A stretch of DNA of 64,000 bases, from the NCBI GenBank assembly GCA_002205965.3, contig NADL03000579.1, positions 558,001 to 622,000 of the forward strand. Reading direction: 5' to 3'. Both the position numbers and the translations under genes were made by a program. The notes beneath the pieces were generated by a model. That model was not told the DNA's origin, searched no databases, and saw only the letters and a list, made by a program, of their open reading frames with translations. The DNA comes from Kappaphycus alvarezii. Its lineage: Eukaryota; Rhodophyta; Florideophyceae; Gigartinales; Solieriaceae. This document shows, in pieces, positions 55,532-63,708 of the stretch; the stretch's first letter is position 1, and the number at the start of each line of letters is the position of its first letter.

Positions 55532-56361
55532 CTACTCCCTACCAGCTTCTAACCCTTCCAGATCGGCAGCGACATCACCGACGTCGCCGCCGTCCGAAGC
55601 GTTGAGGTCAGACCAGTCCATCCAGCGAGCAGGCAACCATAAATGCTCCGTGCCGTAGGGTCCCGTCACAGGCAGGTTAGTTTCCTTCCCTGTGGCCGTA
55701 ATAATCCCACTCTCGCGCCATGACGTCTGCCCATAGACGCCTTTGGGTGTTGTTTGGTAATCGGCGGCTTCCACCAAGGTGGAAGAGTAGAGCTTCCCGC
55801 CACTAAGTAGCGGGCGCGGGGTGTTCGGTACCACAGGGTAGTTCACTATGGGCCTGTTTCTTTGGAGAACACACTGAGCCGAGTGAGGATCCGACCTTAA
55901 GCCATCAAGTATTGCGAACAAAAGGCCCCTCACGGAGCGGTTCAAACCACGCTTTGCTGTCTTGGACGCTTGCACACGAGGTAGCAGATCACATATGATT
56001 GCCGCCCTTACGTGACCGATCCCGTAGTCACGCCACACAGTTACACTGTGCAGGCGGTTGAACCGTTGGAGTTCAGACACGAGGTGCTTGACCTGCGCAT
56101 GTAGCCCGTTGAGGTCTTGTTTCGGTTCACGGAGCAGGGAACGGACGTCACTTTCTAGAGGAATGTAGACCAGTCACAAATAGAGGAAAGATTCTCCGGG
56201 CGGCTTAAGCTTCCGCGGGACGTCCGATCAAGCGGCCTCCGTCCTCGGAAAAGGTGCTGCGGGACCCTCCGGGGTGTCCAAATTCCAGTCTCCTTCGTCT
56301 TCGCCTTCCTCTCCGCAATCGTCTGACAAGTAGAACATCGGGATGGTGTTAAAAGCTGCAA
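55532..56361 (-). pseudogene. Unknown ORF lying between two non-LTR tails
   Basis: Minus strand. Starts near 56345 with MFYLSDDCGEEGEDEGDWN, shifts frame, then after a stop gives LESDVRSLLREPKQDLNGLHAQVKHLVSELQRFNRL, a leucine-zipper/coiled-coil-like stretch, HVRAAIICDLLPRVQASK, and an Asp/Glu-rich end LNASDGGDVGDVAADLEGLEAG with a stop at 55532. It begins about 40 bp after the tail of the preceding A copy (56400) and is followed by a tail at 55452. That position would fit the ORF of another non-LTR or non-autonomous element. Coiled coils occur in LINE ORF1 proteins. No RT or nuclease motif. Family unknown. Confidence 0.4.
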
Positions 56362-56399
56362 ACGTGAATCGGTTCAACGGTGCCCGTTTATGTTTTCTG

Positions 56400-56606
56400 T
56401 GTGGGGTGATTTAATATTTGAAAAATATGGTCGGTTGTGGCCCGGAATATCCTACAGGGTGCCCAGTAATACCTCTAAAATTACCCTAAAAAGCCGGCTC
56501 AAGGCCCCCCAGCAGACAGGCTGCGTTGGACATTACGGCCGCGGCAGCGTGCCTCTGAGCAAGTACCGTACGGGCCTTATCATGTGTCTCCATCGCTCTA
56601 ACGGCC
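56400..56606 (-). mobile_element. 5'-truncated family A 3' end A9
   Basis: Minus strand: AVRAMETHDKARTVLAQRHAAA, SNAACLLGGLEPAF and a stop, then tail CCGACCATATTTTTCAAATATTAAATCACCCCACAC. Closely similar to the 182-bp copy at 43316-43497. It begins directly after the C-rich end of the family C tail (CCCCCCCTCTACATGATTAAGG), in the same orientation. Confidence 0.8.
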
Positions 56607-56790
56607 TTAATCATGTAGAGGGGGGGAATTGGGTTAAATTGGGTTTACTTGAATGGGTTGGTATACTTAATTTTCCTGCTAAGAGCAATCGCAGACTAGG
56701 ACTACTGTAAAAAGGGTAATCACTTACTGTACATACCCTCAGAACGGAGGTTCTCTGGAATACACTGTATACACAATTTCAAGTTGCGGC

Positions 56791-57837
56791 CTAAGTGTCG
56801 CTCAAAACTCCTTCCAACAAACAACTGGCGTTATTCTGGACGAGTCTCGCCGCGTGACGAGCGAACAATGTTCGCTGCGCATCAGCAATCGGAATGGCTG
56901 CCCGTGCGGCAATACCAGTCGCAACCCGGTTGGCGAAGTCCCGAGCGGAAGGGTGCCAGCCCCCCAACGTGGAGAGTGGAAGGGCAATGAAGCGATGCCC
57001 AGGACCCTTGGAACGTATTAACTCGGCAAAGCGAGTGTCCTTGCCCAGGCGAGCATGGTTAAGGGGCTTGAGTGGGCATCGCGCCAGGGAGGGAAGGCGG
57101 GCGGGGGTAAGGGGATGGATAACGGTTACGTCATAATAGTCCGTTCCCCCGTTCCCTCCAAGCGCCTTGATGTCCGGGCGAACTGCATGGCCGGGTTGTG
57201 GCGGCTCGAGGACAGGGTGTCGGGCAGCTTTGGAGAGATCTGCAGCAAACAAACTTGTCTGGGAGTCATGCCGCCACCCGCGTGTGGATCCATAGGCACA
57301 GCACAGCGCGTGGTCACCGTACTGATCCATGAGGGTCGTGCATACCCCTTTGTGGCATTTCGAAGCTGGAGGAAACAGTGGCACCCTGCAATAGAACTGC
57401 AACCACGTCTTGTAATTGCGGTCCGGGATGTAGGTACCCAACCCCGGAGCCGGTTGGCATGACAGCCAGTCCTTGCAACCCTCCACTGACGAGGCTCGGA
57501 ATGCAACAGTCCTCTCATCTCCCTTCGGCATGTCATCAAAGGCCTTTTCCTCAACTGGGCGGACGAGTTGCCCCTGCCCAAACCTCTGCACTGAGTCGAT
57601 AGCCGTGGAACGGACCACATTCTCGGGTGCCACTTGAGTCTTCCAGTCGTCGTGCGCCCGAACTGCGGATTTGTATGAATGAAGAGCAGTGTTCGGTAGC
57701 ACAGCCAGAAGGGTAGAGCAAAGGGCACGCGTGAGGGACACGGAGGAAAGGAACGCAGCCGCCGCACTGAGCTTCGCAGAGCGCAGAGCGAAGCCCAATG
57801 CCAAAAGTTGGCTTGAGGGGGCCGAAGGGCGCCACAA
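56791..57837 (-). pseudogene. Family C knuckle and RLE endonuclease
   Basis: LGFALRSAKLSAAAAFLSS, TVAFRASSVEGCKDWLSC, NYKTWLQFYCRVPLFPP, then the knuckle CTTLMDQYGDHALCC (H-C replaced by C-C), WRHDSQTSLFAADLSKAARHP, and RPDIKALGGN...YYDVTVIHPL, the PD-(D/E)xK-like core. LPLSTLGGWHPSARDF and NNASCLLEGVLSDT close the protein at TAG 56793-56791. All likely nuclease residues are intact. In this class the nuclease cleaves the target and supplies the primer. Confidence 0.88.
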
Positions 57838-58420
57838 GGAGTTGCAATTCCCGAAAAGTATTGCTGTCCAGAACCCCGCCCATCAACTCCCGCAGTGTAG
57901 CCTCAACAGCGGAATCGAATTCCCCAGCCCCTTTAGCAGTGGAATGAGGGGGAACTACACGTAGGAGGTAGTTAATGCGACATACGCCGAAGCAGGTCCG
58001 TAGTAGATGGAGAGCTACTTGAGTATCCTCCAGGGTTACCAAAGCGCTGAGGAGAGGCTTCAGCGAAGCGACATGCTTTGAGAACTCCCGCTCCACGAAT
58101 AGGTCCGATCCGATTGGGGCGCGGAGCACTTGTGTCCCTTCACCATAGTCCTGCCGAAGGTCGGCTGGGAAGGACTGCTGAACAGACGGGGGGGAAGCGG
58201 TTGGCCACCAGACGGCACACTTATCCATGCGGAGGTGCAAACCCAAAGCGCGCACCTCCACGGAAGAGAGGAACTCTAGTGCCGTTCGAATGGCTTCGTG
58301 GGTGCACACTATGTACCCATCGTCCAAATACCACAGCTGCAGGAGTGCAGAAGGCCTGCCTGTGGCGTCGCCCACATTTTCCAGGCGGGTTTTGAGTTCC
58401 CGCGTCAATTTTAGCAGCAC
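57790..58420 (-). pseudogene. Family C reverse transcriptase, C-terminal half
   Basis: LLKLTRELKTRLENVG, LLQLWYLDDGYIVCTHEAI (catalytic YLDD), LHLRMDKCAVWWPTASPPS, VLRAPIGSDLFVEREF, LHLLRTCFGVCRINYLLRVV. The frame passes into unrelated sequence at about 57790, where the next frame takes over (LGIGLRSA versus FALRSAKLS), so a single frameshift breaks an otherwise open protein. Motifs A and B are missing because of 5' truncation. Confidence 0.85.
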
Positions 58421-58463
58421 AAGGGGGAATTTGGTTGGTTTACTGTGAGTAATGGAAAGGTTA
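58421..58463 (-). mobile_element. Family A 3' tail upstream of family C
   Basis: Minus strand: ACCTTTCCATTACTCACAG, TAAACCAACCAAATTCCCCCTT, nearly the last 45 bp of A3. Its final T is followed at once by the first base of the family C copy. Confidence 0.75.
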
Positions 58464-58900
58464 TAGAAGGCGGTTTGTTAGTGGAAATTTTGGGATTATT
58501 TCCTGACTGTTAGCCTTGAAATCAACATTGATGATGTACAGTATCGCTAGAAAAAGATAATTATTTGCCATGGCCACGAAGGACTTCACAGCCTTGCGGG
58601 CTTGTGGTCAAGCTCGCTCGTCCGGAGTTCTCGCCGTTGTCGTCGCTGTCTCTATCTGTAAGCCTATGTTTACAGCGGGAGTTTTTTAAGCCTCCTGAAT
58701 CCTTAGTACAGGCGGTGGAGATTTCTTCCTTTCCCTTTCCCGCTTGAGTGGGCAATTGGTTCAGCCATTGCCTGGAGTCGTCCGTCTAGCAGAACCCGAG
58801 GTCCTGTGTAGTGCGGACTGTTCAAACAATGAAGCGTTATTCTTCTTGATATTTACCTATGAATATGCAGTTGAAACATGAAAAGTCGCTGAATACCCTA
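58464..58900. other. No gene seen
   Basis: Contains no recognised repeats apart from the tail described separately. Short frames only. Confidence 0.4.
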
Positions 58901-58901
58901 C

Positions 58902-59289
58902 TTGACCTGCAAATACGAAGACGGAATGACTCGTCGTCATCACATCCTCCGCAAAGTTCTTGCCTGCTACTGCAAGGAAGGTGGGATCGTCGCTCCCGTC
59001 GAGCATCCGCTCCTCAAACAGGTCCCCAACTCATCTGGTCATTCGGAGTCCCCCTCGCTACGAATGGATATTTACATACCCGCTGCATACGGATTTGACA
59101 GTACCGATTTCGCCGTCGACGTTACTGTTGCCCACCCCTCCGCACCCCGCCACATTTCGCCATGCACGATTACTGTAGGCGCTGCTCCAACACTCGCAGA
59201 GCGCGAGAAACATTATCATTACGGCACTTACTGCAACCCAAACGATATCATCCTTTCCCCCGTCGGGATTGATATCCGGGCCATGACGC
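58902..59289 (+). pseudogene. Family B RLE endonuclease fragment
   Basis: RRHHILRKVLACYCKEGG, then RMDIYIPAAYG...FAVDVTVAHPSAP corresponds to the RLE core R-P-D...D-V-T, with Pro replaced by Met. The following part TLAEREKHYHYGTYC and ILSPVGIDIRAM matches the minus-strand fragment at 41882-42311. The frame is cut at 59290 by a gypsy LTR and I could not find its continuation beyond the LTR. Confidence 0.7.
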
Positions 59290-59700
59290 TGATAGGTGTA
59301 AATCGTTGGGAGAAGAGATACTCAGAACCAACTACCCCATGAAGGAGGTGTTGCAAGCGACAAAAGTGCTGCCGTGGTATTGTTGAACGAACAAAAGGGA
59401 GTGTATGTAGAAGAGAGTTGAGGAAGCTACAAGCAAGTATGGGAGGGGCAGGGTCTACCACTGATGCTCTGCGACCAGCTTAAGAAAAATGTTTCTTGGG
59501 TCTGAAGTTGACTCTTATCTTCCTACTACTCGTGACTTTACTTCAAGTTGTCTGCCAACTTGCTCCACCTCCACAAAAGAAAGCAGTTTACTCGGCTTAT
59601 ATGGACTTTTGGCTCCCCCAAAAGCCTCAAACAAACATAATAATAACCATAAAATGCATTCACGGTAATCGTGTGAACCAGGGAGGCTATTAGAAGATAT
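59290..59700 (-). repeat. Gypsy LTR, subfamily 2
   Basis: Plus-strand sequence begins TGATAGGTGTAAATCG and follows the subfamily 1 LTR (GGAGGTGTTGCAAGCGAC, GGGCAGGGTCTACCACTGATGC, GAAGTTGACTCTTATC, CAAGTTGTCTGCCAACTTG), then CGGCTTATATGGACTTTTGGC and AATCGTGTGAACC as in 45183-45594. The right end is approximate (about 59700). No second LTR or internal region lies nearby. Confidence 0.75.
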
Positions 59701-59867
59701 TTACTCAATGTAAATATCTACGTGCCATACCCATTCCAGCCACCCATCGGCCAGTGGTGGGAATTAATGTGGCCATTATATATACCTTTCAGAGTCACTC
59801 GTAGTATCACCCAGAACCCGGAACTGTACGGACATCTATTACGACAGCGTGTCCTAAAATAAAAAAA
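59701..59867. other. Short spacer, no gene seen
   Basis: No recognised content between the LTR and the D reverse-transcriptase fragment. Confidence 0.4.
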
Positions 59868-61403
59868 TCAACAGATGAATTTGCCACACTCATCCAAATT
59901 AAAAATATCTTGCAAATTACGATACTGTATACAAATTTGCTCCTCTTCTAGATTTTTTTTCGTGTGCAAATTTGCGAACATCAGACGGCATAGCGTTGTT
60001 TTTGCCATGTGGATAGAGAATCCGAGTGGCTTTCCACGGTCTGAGGTGAAGCGGAGAACCTCAGAAGCAAGGTTGACAGGGGCGATGACGGTACCGTCGT
60101 CGGCGAACCAAGCGTTTAGGCGTATGGCGGGAAAGCGTGATGAGAGCTGGCTGACCAATGGATGTATGCCAAGGGCAAACAGGATGCTTCCGAGCGGATC
60201 TCCCTGGTGGGTGCCTGTGCGACTGTGCAGGAGATATGAACCGAACATGAGCGTGGAATCACCTCCATACAAGTAGTGCACAAACCGGGCGAGGTCGGGG
60301 ATATGCTTGGCCGTCTCGAGCAGAATGTTGTGGCGCTCGATTTTGTTGAACGCGTTTGACGCGTCAATTTGAAGGAGGGCGAAGCTGGCGCTGTCAGGGC
60401 GGGTGGAGAAAAGCCGTGTCGCATGAATGATGGCTTCTGTTCCGTGGCGGACTCCGACGGCGAGCTGGTGAGGAAGGAAATAAGAGACGACGGTGGGTTG
60501 TGTAGACAAGCGCCGAGCGACGAGGCGGCAGATGAAGCGTCGGAGAAATGTACCCATATAGACGGGGCAGAAACTGTAGCCGTGGGCCTTTGGGATGCCG
60601 AGTAGGGTAGCCCTGGCGAAGAGATGATGGAGCTCAGTTGGGAGTCGGCAGTCCACAGCAGAGTTCACAAAGATTTTGAGCTGAGACAGTGCGGAGCGAT
60701 ATGCGGTATCACCGTCTGGTGCATGGGAGAGGGATTTGAAGACGGATGGGCAGAGGCCGTCAAGGCCTGGAGAGCTGTGGCGGGGTAAGAATGTGAGCTG
60801 ACGGCGAGCCTCTGCCTCCGTAAAGAAAAAGGCGGGGGGCAGCAAGTGGCGTGGAGCTAGGGTAACCGCACTTGGAGAGTGATTCAGTGAAGCAAGGAGG
60901 GATTTTTTATGGAGATTAGTCGGTGCCGGTGAGGTAGTACAGCAGAGTGCGGCAACAGCCTTAGTGAGGGCCCCCTGCTGGATAAAGCGGCGGCAGCGGG
61001 TGGTGGGAGAGGGGTGCGGATAGGAGGTGGATGGCAATGGGCAACCGAAGGAGTCAAGTACATCTGAGTAGAGCGTTTTCCAGCGTCCTTCCAGGGCCAT
61101 TGAGACGCGGGATCAGAGATGCCGTTGCACGGAGGCACGGTTGCGATTACGGGGATCCCACCGGCCGTTTTTCCGAAGGACCAGCTTACTAACTGCGAAG
61201 AGACGGGTGAGGCATTCCACGCGATACACAGGGAAGTGGGCGTGGTTGTAGGCATGCAGAAGGCAATAAAAGAGATTATAGAAATCGGAACGCACAGAAT
61301 TGGGTAAGTAGGAGATGGACAGGATCAGAAATTGAAAGATGGAGAGGAGAGGGAGACAAGATTCGGAGTGGAAGTCGGCGTTCGGCCGGTATGAAGGTTC
61401 CAT
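59868..61403 (-). pseudogene. Family D reverse transcriptase (both ends missing)
   Basis: Minus strand. One frame from 61403 to 59868 with a single TGA near 61115 (RHL*SRVSMALEG). FLPRHSSPGLDGLCPSVF is RT motif 1, FCPVYMGTFLRRFICRLVARR motif 2, FALLQIDASNAFNKIE motif A, GTHQGDPLGSILFALGIHPL motif B, LNAWFADDGTVIAPV motif C (FADD). Homology ends near 59950, after which the reading is unrelated. Catalytic residues are intact. It belongs to the same broad non-LTR-like RT group as A and C but is clearly a separate family. No knuckle or endonuclease remains here. Confidence 0.85.
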
Positions 61404-61509
61404 ATATTTTTTCAGAGACTTATAATTTTTATTTATTCTGAATCATCGAAAAAAAATTTGAACTATAAGCCTCTGAAAAAATACTGCTCCACAATTTCTC
61501 ATCCCTGTA
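61396..61509 (-). repeat. Foldback MITE-like element, copy 1
   Basis: Palindromic arms CAGAGACTTATA / TATAAGCCTCTG around a TTATTCTGAATCATCG centre. The right end reads outward (minus) TACAGGGATGAGAAATTGTGG, a Tc1/mariner-like terminus starting TA-CAG. It lies head to head with copy 2. Confidence 0.6.
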
Positions 61510-61602
61510 CTCCGCACAGCATAAGGGCTTGGAAGTTTTTAAATTTGAAAAAAGTATTTATACCAGTATTAGAAAACTATTTAATTGGTTATCTGTATCG
61601 AG

Positions 61603-61691
61603 TACAGTGATGCGAAATTGTGGAACATTTTTTTTTCAGAGGCTTACAATTTTTTTATTCTGAATCATCGAAAAATAATTTGAACTATTTT
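61603..61691 (+). repeat. Foldback MITE-like element, copy 2 (truncated)
   Basis: TACAGTGATGCGAAATTGTGG, then TTTTTTTTCAGAGGCTTA and the same CTGAATCATCGAAAAA centre as copy 1. The outer 48 bp of the two copies form an inverted repeat. Truncated after AACTATTTTC. Confidence 0.6.
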
Positions 61692-61814
61692 CTCATGCCA
61701 ATGTTTCATACTGTATTAAACGTGAAGAAATTTTATTTCTGTCAGCTGTTTTGTAAAGTCTACAGCTAAAACTAATGGAGTGTTATTTTAAGCATATTAA
61801 TATTTTGATTAACA

Positions 61815-61882
61815 AGACCCGAAAACCTCGACCCCGCTTCGCCGGGTCTCACTTTTCTACGCGAGAGAAACGCTTCAGCGTG
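61815..61882. repeat. 68-bp structured repeat, copy 1
   Basis: Aligns without gaps to 63524-63591, differing at roughly ten positions: CGCTTCG core, ACTTTTCTACGCGAGAGAAACGCTTCAGCGTG. Two hairpins can be drawn: GACCC..GGGTC around CGCTTCG, and ACGC-TTCA-GCGT. It lies in the 3' flank of the family D endonuclease frame (minus strand). Confidence 0.7.
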
Positions 61883-61952
61883 TAAATTTTATTGCATTGC
61901 AAAGTATCTAAATTTTATACAATTTTATTGCATTAAGTATCTATAATGCTAG

Positions 61953-62657
61953 CTAAGAGCTAACAGGATGGTCTATGTCGTCCACGTGCAGGGAGATGCG
62001 CGAGAAAATAGCTTGCGCAATTGACAACCAGATAGTGCAACTGATGCGACTCAACACGTGCTTGCAGATCACTCCGACAGGGGTGCCAAACTTCTCCGCA
62101 ATGTGTGGCAGAAGACCCTCTATGGAGAGGAAGGTTGCAGGCGAAGGTGACCCTAGGGAATCAAAAGCCAGCGGTTGGAACTCAAAGTTGGGGGCTTGGG
62201 TCAGGTTTTCTGAGGGCGGTGGCAGACGCCGCGAAATTTTTCGTTCCAGGTCAGTCACCTTGTTGCGGTGAGCGATAGCTGCGGCACCCCCCATTTCGCG
62301 GGTAGCCCGCGCTCGTACGTTGTCCTTGAACGGAGAGACGACGGTGACATCACAGGCAATGGGGCGGACGTCGTTCCCGTCGGGGGCAAGCGGTGGGTGG
62401 ACAAAGATGTCAGCGGGTCGAAGCTCAGTACCTGGGATAAGGAGTGGGGCCTCCAACCGGCAGTCAAGGCCTGCTGCGCCAGCGATACGACCGGCGATGA
62501 CGTTGCGTAGCGAGTTATGCCGGTGTTTGCGACCGAATCCAGATGGGCACAGGTCGGCTGCGTGATCTCCCCAGCTGTCCATCGGGTGTTTACAATTCTC
62601 GCAGTTCCGAGGAAGCAAGTCGTCATAAACGGACAGCCCGATAAAACATCGTATCAT
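61953..62657 (-). pseudogene. Family D-type knuckle and RLE endonuclease
   Basis: Minus strand. CENCKHPMDSWGDHAADLC is a clear C-x2-C ... H-x4-C knuckle, FGRKHRHNSLRNVIAGR follows, then ELRPADIFVHP...RPIACDVTVVSPF, the RLE core (R-P-A-D in place of R-P-D). KVTDLERKISRRLPP and PHIAEKFGTPVGVICKHVLSRIS finish the protein (stop about 61953). Open for 234 codons, so relatively fresh, but no RT precedes it. The D reverse transcriptase at 61403-59868 lies downstream on the same strand, the wrong order for one element, so these are two separate copies or families. Confidence 0.8.
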
Positions 62658-62945
62658 GATCTTCCAGTGTGCGTGGAGTAATTATCAGCGGGAACTACAT
62701 TTCCTTATTTGTCCCTTCAAATCCAGTGCCATTCGTCCTGCTGATATTTAACACCGTTGGTGCGCCCTCTGTATGTTCTCGAGGACTCACTGTACAGTAT
62801 GTAGAATACTGGCATGGGCAGTCCCATACTCAACTGGCACTGCACTTGATTCACTTGCTGTCTTTTTGCTTTTTGATAATGGGTGCAAACTTTGATGACA
62901 TGGTCGAAGCCTTCAGTGGATGCTGCAGTGATATACTTGAAGCCT
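62658..62945. other. 5' flank of the D endonuclease fragment, no gene
   Basis: An open stretch on the plus strand (62669-62953) is Val/Leu-rich without a recognised domain. Nothing supports it as a gene. Confidence 0.3.
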
Positions 62946-63075
62946 TAACGTAAAGTACTGTACTGCACAGTATAGGTTTGTATATTTTACAGTACTTTAC
63001 AGTAATGTATACAGTACTTTACTGTTCTTTAAATTAATGTATACAGTACTATACAGTACGGTACAGTATGTCCAC
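62946..63075. repeat. TACAGTA low-complexity palindromic array
   Basis: About ten copies of TACAGTAC(T/TT) and TGTATACAGTAC in 130 bp. The same word is frequent elsewhere (7425, 8010, 15352, 54228), including inside LTRs and the A3 leader. Confidence 0.7.
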
Positions 63076-63523
63076 CCTTAGAGCCAGTTGCTGCACAGTG
63101 CACGCGTGCACTCGGTGAGCATCGGTCGGAAAAAATTAAAATTCGGAACTTTTTGAAAAACTGCAGCTAATGGTAATGTTAGATTAACTTGCAGTTAGCT
63201 CCCTCTAGTCGGCGCCGCACCCGCTGTTGCTGCTAATGATGATGTTGATGCTGAATTTTTAGATTGGCTCTTATTTTGTGGAGTTTTGACAGATTTTTTG
63301 CAGGTTGTACTCAAAAGGGCTCAAAGTTGGCGGGACTTGCGTGGCATAATACAGAATTTGTGAATTTGGGCATTTTTTCTACATTTACTGTATACTCTAA
63401 CCTACCTAATTTGGCGCGCTACCTGTGAGTTTACCTACTTTTTCGACATTTTACCTAATACTGCCCTCCTAATACTTCCCTCTAAAACTAATACATAACA
63501 CAATCATTATTATAACGAGAATA

Positions 63524-63591
63524 AAACACGAAAACTTCGACCTCGCTTCGAGGGGTTTCGCTTTTCTATGCGAGAGAAACGCTTCAGCGTG
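63524..63591. repeat. 68-bp structured repeat, copy 2
   Basis: AAACACGAAAACTTCGACC, TCGCTTCGAGGGGTTTCGC, then TTTTCTATGCGAGAGAAACGC and TTCAGCGTG. The central hairpin here pairs CCTCG with CGAGG, while copy 1 pairs GACCC with GGGTC. The ACGC/GCGT hairpin is identical in both. Confidence 0.7.
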
Positions 63592-63605
63592 GAGTAAATA
63601 TCTTT

Positions 63606-63708
63606 TTTTTACTGTGATGGTAGATCATTTTTGTCGTACAATGTCGCACAGAGGCGTGCGGAGGGTATTCACAAATTAACTACGGATGCGGGCGGCGGGT
63701 AGAAACTA
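63606..63708 (-). repeat. Family B 3' tail
   Basis: CGTACAATGTCGCACAGAGG, CGTGCGGAGGGTATTCAC and ACGGATGCGGGCGGCGGGTAGAAACT match 41895-41973, which follows the family B C terminus. On the minus strand a TTTTTTTACTG-type run lies at the far end. A weaker copy of the central 45 bp is at about 54338-54385. Confidence 0.7.

Larger units (their letters stand above)
56621..58420 (-). mobile_element. Family C RLE non-LTR retrotransposon (5'-truncated)
   Basis: Minus strand. Starts within the RT palm at 58420, immediately after a family A tail (58463-58421, ending ATTCCCCCTT), and ends in its own tail (56707-56621). The coding region covers RT motif C, connection, knuckle, RLE endonuclease and a C terminus of the SNAACLL type (NNASCLLEGVLSDT). 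One frameshift separates two long frames. It is GC-richer than its surroundings and its protein is clearly diverged from family A. Confidence 0.85.

Noticed and set aside
58565-58755. Short frames on both strands (Ser/Leu-rich plus, Lys-rich minus)
   Set aside because: Only about 60 codons, no motif, no partner. Not supported as a gene.
62268-62565. Plus-strand open frames
   Set aside because: Opposite the family D RLE endonuclease frame, which carries the knuckle and nuclease motifs.
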